In this document: piece by piece, positions 59,077 through 64,000 of the stretch
How the letters are laid out: every line of letters starts with the position of its first letter
How positions within the stretch are numbered: the stretch's first letter is position 1
NCBI GenBank assembly: GCA_015227615.1
Contig: JAALGZ010000036.1
Location: 1 to 64,000 of the forward strand
DNA length: 64,000 nt
Direction: 5' to 3'
Source of the DNA: Labyrinthula sp. Ha
Lineage: Eukaryota > Sar > Bigyra > Labyrinthulida > Labyrinthulaceae
Notes under the pieces: generated by a model
What the model was told of the DNA's origin: nothing
Databases searched by the model: none
Seen by the model: only the letters and a program-made list of their open reading frames with translations
Position numbers and translations under genes: made by a program

Positions 59077-62019
59077 CTATATGCTTTGAGAATACTTAAG
59101 TCTGTAACCTTCTAATCTTCGATCTAGTTCGTTTAGAAAGGCAATCTCTTCATAATATCTTCTCCTAATTGGTAAGCTCTCTTCCTTATGAAAAATCCGT
59201 TTCAAGTGTGGGGGAGCAGTGTCAATGTAATGGGTAAAAGATACGTATCCTATAGTGTTTGTGTCTGGATGGCTAAGCAATAGAACCTTCTTCCGTTTCT
59301 CTAACGCCGTTTCTATTTCCTGCCTCACAACTGTACTTTGAAAAACATTCCGGGAAAGAACCAAAATGTATGTCATAGATTCTTGTACTCCCCCAAGCAT
59401 CGCACTCTGGTTGAGGCCATCAGCTCCGGAATAGTGCTGATCATACCAGCATCGATACCCCAGACTTTGAAGCTGTAAGTATATCTTGCCAACCACATCA
59501 TGCGAATCCTGTTGCTTATAGCTGAGAAAACAGTGATATTTATTACCTCCTGGACAGTTCTTAAAGTTTTTTCTGTATTTAGCTTCATGATGTTGGCTTC
59601 GGTTAAGAACCTGAGGGTTAATCAAATTATTTTCAGTTATGTCTTCCTCACTTTCGTCATTTTTTCGAAACCAGTGATCAAAATCTTTAGGAGACAGTAA
59701 TGTGGGCGATGACCTCAACGGCCTAAACTTTTTGTTGCGAGTTGCCTTTCGCTTCAAAATAACCTTCTCATAACTAGCTAGCTCAAATTTCTTAGAACCT
59801 GACGCAGGGATTAGTAGAGTACAGGAAAGAGAAGCTTGTATATTTTCTTCGTTTGAAAAAAAATCAGCACGAATGCCTTGGACAATCGAGAAAACTTGTT
59901 TAATCAAATTTCTGGCTTCATGAAAACTTGTGCCCGCGAAGGTTCTAACTAAAATCCACAGTCCTTCTTCAGTTCTATTATTCGTGCAGCTTAACTCGAA
60001 GGAAACCTCAGTTCCAAGGCTAAGACGAACAACATTATTCTTAAGTTGAGGGTCCATACTTTCATCAAAATATGAGCTGTGCCTAACTAGGGCACAAACA
60101 AGTCTCTCAAAAAAACCAAAGGGTATACTACGAATAACATTTTTTGCACCATCGTAGTCGCCGGAAAAATCAATTACAAAGTAGGGGCCTGTGTACTCTT
60201 TCGAAAAGCCATCAGTAAATGCTGCGGACTTAATTCTAGGAAATGAAGGTATAAGATAAGATCTTTCTTCTGTAGACTTGTAGACTGTAAGTAATAATGT
60301 CAGCTCCATAACGTTCTTAAGAAACATCTGAACATCCTTGGATGTTCCCGAATGGGCCCAAATGTCTGACATCAGTTTATCACTAATAATCCCAGACGAT
60401 ACATAGGTTCTATAGTGTGCACTCAGAGACTTGGAAAACTTTGGTCTAGGGTGATGCTTCATATCAAAGATGATTAAGGTAAGTTGGTCTATTAGCCACT
60501 GGGGATCAATCACAATAAAGTTATATAGTGAATTTAGGTTGAAGTATGTTATAAGACCTCTGCGATTCAAGAATCGCATTACAGTGTCAAATTCGGTGGC
60601 ACGTAGTCCGTATTTTTGAAGAAATTTTTTGGCTTGTTCAGCTTTTATACACTTCAGTTCGAGTGAAGACAGGATTTTGAACGTACGAGAGAAAGATATT
60701 TTGACATGCTCGTGCAAGTATGAAGTATTCCACACTAGTTCCTTAATTGTTTTTCTCAGCACATTAATACCTTGATTGACTGCGTTGTCAACTGGAAAGA
60801 AACATAAAGAAAAATCCTTGCCGTAACTTTTATCTTTGCTTTCAAACCTCCCTTCCCCATAGTCGGTACCCTTCAGGATTCTGATCTCAATGAACTCACT
60901 AATTGAATTAAGTGATTCTCTAGAGATGCGTCTACAATGAGTCCCAACTAAAAGCAATGGAGCCTTAGGCGCATGAAGACGTTTTGAATTTAGCCAAAAT
61001 CTCAAATGCTCAGCTTCGAAGAGCTCAGAATTGCCTCCCTTCAAAAAAGACTGTGCATTGAAGGTAAGGACATAGCATCCATTTTCTGTCATGAATAAAT
61101 GGTGCATGCTGTAAAACACACCCTGTCCACCAAAATCCCATATTGTAAAACGAATTTGCTCTGATACTGATGTTCTATCAAATTCCATGATCCTTTCACC
61201 ATAATTAATTATCTCATCCTGCTCAAGTTTTATAGGAACAACCTCACTTTCTGCTGAAGACTTAAAGCTAGCTTGCTTTGATAATGATTTCTTAGCTTTT
61301 CTTTTCATTGCAGCTTGAATATGGAGGAACAGATGATCTCTAGACTCTGCACCTTGTGCTCGTGGTTTTGAGGCACTCGAAAGACTCCAGTCTGAAAGAT
61401 CTAGATTGCAACCTCTAGTAGAAGGTTCTCTTTTGTTAAACCCTCCCCCCAAAAGTCGCTTAATTGTTGAAGTCTTCCCAGTTCTTTCAGCACCAACTAT
61501 CATTAATTTCGAGCACAGAAAAGGCGCTCTTATATTACTTGTTAGGATTTCCTCCACCTTATCTAAAGCTTGAAGTGTAGCTTCTGAAAACAGAGAGTAA
61601 TGTTTCCTTCTAGCAGTATCACTTGTCACTTGTTCCTCGTGTAAATTTGCTGCGGAATCACATTCAGTCTGCTTCCGAGGTGGTGGAAAACCTTCTATTC
61701 GAGTTCCTGAGTCTTGTCGTTTCAACGAATTAGTTAAAAACTCTTGATCTGTTGCATTTAAATTAACCAGATCAGGATCCGCCTCCTTTTGCTCTGGCCT
61801 TATTTCTCCTGGTAGATAAACAGGTGGTCTGCCAGGTCCAGAATGGCTTGGCTTCCTTCTCCCTCCAGGTTCTTTTTCTCTGGTACCGCTTTGCGAACTA
61901 CGCTCAGTTGGTGAATTTTGACGCTCTTCGCTTGGCTTTCTTATAAAACGAAACTGGTACATCTCTTTGTTGTTCCTTTCGGTCAAGAGAACAGGTTTGG
62001 AAAGAACGGTTGTCAACAA
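59077..62019 (-). CDS. ROCO GTPase (Roc-COR) with C-terminal TIR domain
   Basis: An intronless 980-codon gene. Residues 1-140 are disordered and basic. The Roc GTPase domain spans about 165-400: P-loop GAERTGKTS (176-184), an inserted Lys-rich stretch (235-260), and switch II DFGGQ (295-299). The G4 position reads LLLVGTHCRR, where ROCO proteins usually have THxD, so the guanine-reading Asp is replaced. A COR region follows (about 430-760; RATEFDTVMRFLNRRGLITYF is typical). After a linker, residues about 827-930 form a TIR domain: HCFLSYKQQD, GYRCWYDQ, SMTYILVLSRNVF, then VVRQEIETAL, whose Glu901 aligns with the catalytic Glu of SARM1 (KEIVTAL). There are no leucine-rich repeats and no kinase. 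An NADase or immune signalling role is inferred. Confidence 0.85.
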   Translation of the reverse strand: MLTTVLSKPVLLTERNNKEMYQFRFIRKPSEERQNSPTERSSQSGTREKEPGGRRKPSHSGPGRPPVYLPGEIRPEQKEADPDLVNLNATDQEFLTNSLKRQDSGTRIEGFPPPRKQTECDSAANLHEEQVTSDTARRKHYSLFSEATLQALDKVEEILTSNIRAPFLCSKLMIVGAERTGKTSTIKRLLGGGFNKREPSTRGCNLDLSDWSLSSASKPRAQGAESRDHLFLHIQAAMKRKAKKSLSKQASFKSSAESEVVPIKLEQDEIINYGERIMEFDRTSVSEQIRFTIWDFGGQGVFYSMHHLFMTENGCYVLTFNAQSFLKGGNSELFEAEHLRFWLNSKRLHAPKAPLLLVGTHCRRISRESLNSISEFIEIRILKGTDYGEGRFESKDKSYGKDFSLCFFPVDNAVNQGINVLRKTIKELVWNTSYLHEHVKISFSRTFKILSSLELKCIKAEQAKKFLQKYGLRATEFDTVMRFLNRRGLITYFNLNSLYNFIVIDPQWLIDQLTLIIFDMKHHPRPKFSKSLSAHYRTYVSSGIISDKLMSDIWAHSGTSKDVQMFLKNVMELTLLLTVYKSTEERSYLIPSFPRIKSAAFTDGFSKEYTGPYFVIDFSGDYDGAKNVIRSIPFGFFERLVCALVRHSSYFDESMDPQLKNNVVRLSLGTEVSFELSCTNNRTEEGLWILVRTFAGTSFHEARNLIKQVFSIVQGIRADFFSNEENIQASLSCTLLIPASGSKKFELASYEKVILKRKATRNKKFRPLRSSPTLLSPKDFDHWFRKNDESEEDITENNLINPQVLNRSQHHEAKYRKNFKNCPGGNKYHCFLSYKQQDSHDVVGKIYLQLQSLGYRCWYDQHYSGADGLNQSAMLGGVQESMTYILVLSRNVFQSTVVRQEIETALEKRKKVLLLSHPDTNTIGYVSFTHYIDTAPPHLKRIFHKEESLPIRRRYYEEIAFLNELDRRLEGYRLKYSQSI

Positions 62020-62530
62020 AAGAGGTAAAGAAACTTGATTCAGTGTTGTGCAAAAGTTTATTCACGAAATTATTCACTCCAAGGATCGCTCAAATTTAAA
62101 TTTCGATCCGTGCGAACTAAATCCGAAGATACAAATCAAACTTGTTGATTCTTCTTAGATGTTTTTCTATATTCACCTTTGACCGATTTCCCAAAATTAT
62201 TGTTCCGAATTTGGCGAATAACATTACCGTTTTATTATTACATGCCAAAAGTTAGAACGGATACTTCTTGTTAGCTCATAACACTTGCCAATAAACCCTG
62301 AAGAAGAAACAATCCGAAAATAGAATTGGCAAGGACATAGCAGTCTATATGACAAAAAATTAGTTTTCTTTTTTTTTCAAAAGTGCATGAAGCTTAAGTA
62401 TAAAAAACATTACTCTGAGATCTCAGAGTTTGTCAGATCAAAGGTTATGGATCTTTAGTTGAACTTCAGTTTTTGAAGCAGATAAGTTCTATGAAAGAAC
62501 AAATAATCCAAACGTTTGTGTCTTTCACAT
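62020..62530. other. Intergenic region between ROCO-TIR and SEC11 genes
   Basis: This holds the 5' flank of the ROCO gene and the 3' flank of SEC11, both on the minus strand. There is no open frame of note. It contains the 18-bp perfect palindrome at 62412-62429. Confidence 0.6.
62412..62429. promoter_or_regulatory. 18-bp perfect palindrome
   Basis: ACTCTGAGATCTCAGAGT reads the same on both strands. It lies about 390 bp upstream of the ROCO-TIR start and about 100 bp after the SEC11 stop. It could be a dimer-binding site or part of the SEC11 3' end; function unknown. Confidence 0.35.
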
Positions 62531-63100
62531 TTATTCCTTATTTGTGATTACAAAGTAGGCCATGCTTCCTAACAAGATATATTTTAGCGCGGGGTAATCA
62601 TTCATCCAGATAGTTATCATTCCCATTTTTCGACAAACGAACCTAACTCGACCAATAATTTCTTCCCTTTTTAACCACATTTGCCCTGGTGCATAAAGGC
62701 CTCTGTCATCAACATTGTTGTTGTCACCTTTTGTCAAGTATTTTGCTCCTTTAGTGCTGTTCTCTTCTTTCTCATGTACCCAAAGTAGTCTATGTACTAT
62801 TGGAATATCCCTTTCATCGATTTGAAACACTACAATTTCTCCAACTCTAAGAGGTGTATCGTAATTATTATCCAATGCCAAAATGTCGCCCCTTTCAATC
62901 CCAGGAAGCATAGATCCAGTTAGAACAACGACAACTGGACTCTCTGTGTTTGTTAGAGCTCCCAAACCTTTCCAGAGCATTAAGGCAGATGAAACAACCA
63001 TGCAAAGATTCAAAAATTGCATGGTCAGTGTTCGCTTATTATTCCACACATACTTTACTTCCTTCAGCTGTTCATCAACAAAATCCTTCGCCGCTTTCAT
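62531..63100 (-). CDS. SEC11: Signal peptidase complex catalytic subunit SEC11
   Basis: An intronless 189-codon gene of normal SEC11 length. The order of features is diagnostic: one N-terminal membrane helix (about 28-45, MQFLNLCMVVSSALMLW), the catalytic Ser63 in VVLTGSMLPGIERGD, His103 in IPIVHRLLW (eukaryotic SEC11 uses Ser-His where bacteria have Ser-Lys), and TKGDNNNVDDRGLY with the conserved Asp residues. A short hydrophobic stretch closes the protein (YILLGSMAYFVIT). It removes signal peptides in the ER membrane and so would act on the giant PSI protein and RNase T2 of this window. It is divergent from the next gene, 110 bp between start codons. Confidence 0.96.
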   Translation of the reverse strand: MKAAKDFVDEQLKEVKYVWNNKRTLTMQFLNLCMVVSSALMLWKGLGALTNTESPVVVVLTGSMLPGIERGDILALDNNYDTPLRVGEIVVFQIDERDIPIVHRLLWVHEKEENSTKGAKYLTKGDNNNVDDRGLYAPGQMWLKREEIIGRVRFVCRKMGMITIWMNDYPALKYILLGSMAYFVITNKE

Positions 63101-63210
63101 TTTCCTCAGATATCTTACTTCGATTGCCCAAAATATCCGTTATGATACCGATATTAGAGGGAGAATTCACACAGGAGGCTTCTATTGGAACAACTGAACC
63201 ATAGTGAAAG
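63101..63210. promoter_or_regulatory. Short shared promoter between SEC11 and the acidic protein gene
   Basis: Only 110 bp separate the two divergent start codons, so both promoters and 5' leaders must fit here. No TATA-like element is obvious. Confidence 0.4.
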
Positions 63211-63642
63211 ATGGATTTGGACGATATTTTAGACGAAGCTGCAGAAGAATTAGATGATTTATTGGATGACGCATTGAACGAAGCAGATGCCTCAATGGAA
63301 AAAACAGGATCAAAATCAAGAACTTGGCAAGATACGTTGAACTTTCTTCCCTTGAAAGAGAAGCTGGATATGTTGAAGAGGATTGAGAGAGATGTAGCTG
63401 TGCAGGACAAATTTGATTATTCTAGAAGAAACATAGCTACAGGAGGTGAAGATGATATGAAAATTGTTTGGAACTATATGCGATCTAAGGCAGGAATAGA
63501 GTCAGATGATGACAAAGTATATAAACTTTTCCAAAACAGACTGGAGAATGATGTAGTTCAGTATACAAAGACCTCACCTATAAATATCGAAGACATCAAA
63601 AGTAACCCGAAGGAGTTTCCCTTGCTTAGCAAGCGTATTTAG
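63211..63642 (+). CDS. Conserved-looking acidic small protein of unknown function
   Basis: An intronless 143-codon frame beginning MDLDDILDEAAEELDDLLDD, a strongly acidic amphipathic helix. A second helical block (TLNFLPLKEKLDMLKRIERDVAVQDK) and a C-terminal part (DDMKIVWNYMRSKAG, FPLLSKRI) look like ordered structure. I do not recognise the family; the acidic start loosely recalls PEX19, but no farnesylation CaaX end is present. It is squeezed between SEC11 (divergent, 110 bp) and the SET gene (convergent, 10 bp between stops), which together with its normal composition supports a real gene. Confidence 0.65.
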   Translation: MDLDDILDEAAEELDDLLDDALNEADASMEKTGSKSRTWQDTLNFLPLKEKLDMLKRIERDVAVQDKFDYSRRNIATGGEDDMKIVWNYMRSKAGIESDDDKVYKLFQNRLENDVVQYTKTSPINIEDIKSNPKEFPLLSKRI

Positions 63643-63652
63643 CTTTGATTTC

Positions 63653-64000
63653 CTAGTCAGGTATACCTGGTAGAAACCCTGTACAATTGTTCGATTTGCA
63701 AAAGCACTTCTTTGTCGAAATTTTTTTTCGCTCGGAGTCTTGAACGGAGGAAAAATAATCAAAGGTGATTTCTTCATTTGCACGGATTCTTTTACTAGAA
63801 TATATCAAAACATGTGGGAAATAAATGCTGTCTCTTCGGATAAGCCTTAGCTCACTGTTTGGGTCACAACTGTGATTAATGAATCGGGACTTGTTTCCTA
63901 TCTCCCGCGCATCCAAGTAGAAATGAGTCTTTTGATCTCCTTTATTCTCATCCCTCTCTATAACATGCAGTAAATAATTATCTTTTAAATTATCTTTTTC
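63653..64000 (-). CDS. SET-domain lysine methyltransferase (partial, 5' part beyond right edge)
   Basis: The frame is open from the window edge to the stop at 63653, giving about 115 C-terminal residues. HFYLDAREIGNKSRFINHSCDPN is the end of a SET domain, with the NHSCDPN S-adenosylmethionine/active-site knot, then ANEEITFDYF, and a post-SET zinc motif CFCKSNNCTGFL (CxCxxxxCxGxL). The combination is typical of histone H3K4 or H3K36 methyltransferases; which one depends on N-terminal domains outside the window. The segment before it (DNYLLHVIERDENKGDQKTHFYLD) is also SET-like. Only 10 bp separate its stop from that of the acidic protein gene. Confidence 0.88.
   Translation of the reverse strand, partial: EKDNLKDNYLLHVIERDENKGDQKTHFYLDAREIGNKSRFINHSCDPNSELRLIRRDSIYFPHVLIYSSKRIRANEEITFDYFSSVQDSERKKISTKKCFCKSNNCTGFLPGIPD

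Noticed and set aside
1-64000. CRISPR arrays, bacterial operons or prophage
   Set aside because: Eukaryotic introns and gene families throughout; no regularly spaced direct repeats with unique spacers.

Overview
The window is nuclear DNA of a eukaryote, most likely a protist and possibly an alga. It is AT-rich, and its spliceosomal introns are extremely short: about 22 to 42 nt, with 29 nt the commonest length and one of 92 nt. The genes use TAA, TAG and TGA as ordinary stops. Clear eukaryotic genes include the signal peptidase catalytic subunit SEC11, an mRNA capping guanylyltransferase, a class I sirtuin, a SET-domain methyltransferase, a PHO80/U-type cyclin, a GT90 glycosyltransferase, an SH3 protein and a ROCO GTPase. 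A monodehydroascorbate-reductase-like flavoprotein fits an alga, but I cannot fix the lineage. Blastocystis-type stramenopiles are known for introns near 30 nt, yet the long empty intergenic regions here do not fit that compact genome.

Layout: 1-6.2 kb (minus) is the 5' part of one giant secreted-protein gene, with a signal peptide, two PSI-like cysteine modules and then about 2,000 residues of a 16-18 residue Gly/Ser beta-repeat, cut by five tiny phase-1 introns and running off the left edge. 10.7-13.8 kb holds a GT90 gene and an SH3 gene, convergent. 23.6-24.8 kb is an amidohydrolase. 28.9-31.3 kb is an RNase T2 convergent with a protein joining an acyl-CoA-binding domain to a cyclin. 36.8-41.1 kb holds an ankyrin-like gene, a small candidate PP1-binding protein and a sirtuin. 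48.2-51.2 kb is the capping enzyme convergent with the flavoprotein. 59.1-64 kb is the densest part: ROCO-TIR, SEC11, a small acidic unknown and a SET gene cut by the right edge.

Between these islands lie six regions of 4-10 kb with no credible gene. They contain diverged tandem duplications, an AT microsatellite, hairpins and an AC-rich repeat family in at least two decayed copies. Genes occur repeatedly as tail-to-tail pairs with only 10 to about 175 bp between stop codons.

Most notable: the tiny introns seen in several unrelated genes; the giant PSI/beta-repeat protein; the acyl-CoA-binding/cyclin fusion; a ROCO GTPase with a C-terminal TIR domain that keeps a SARM1-like catalytic glutamate; and a small acidic protein with paired SILK and RVxF-type PP1 docking motifs and an N-myristoylation signal. 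Function calls rest on motifs read by eye; no database search was possible.
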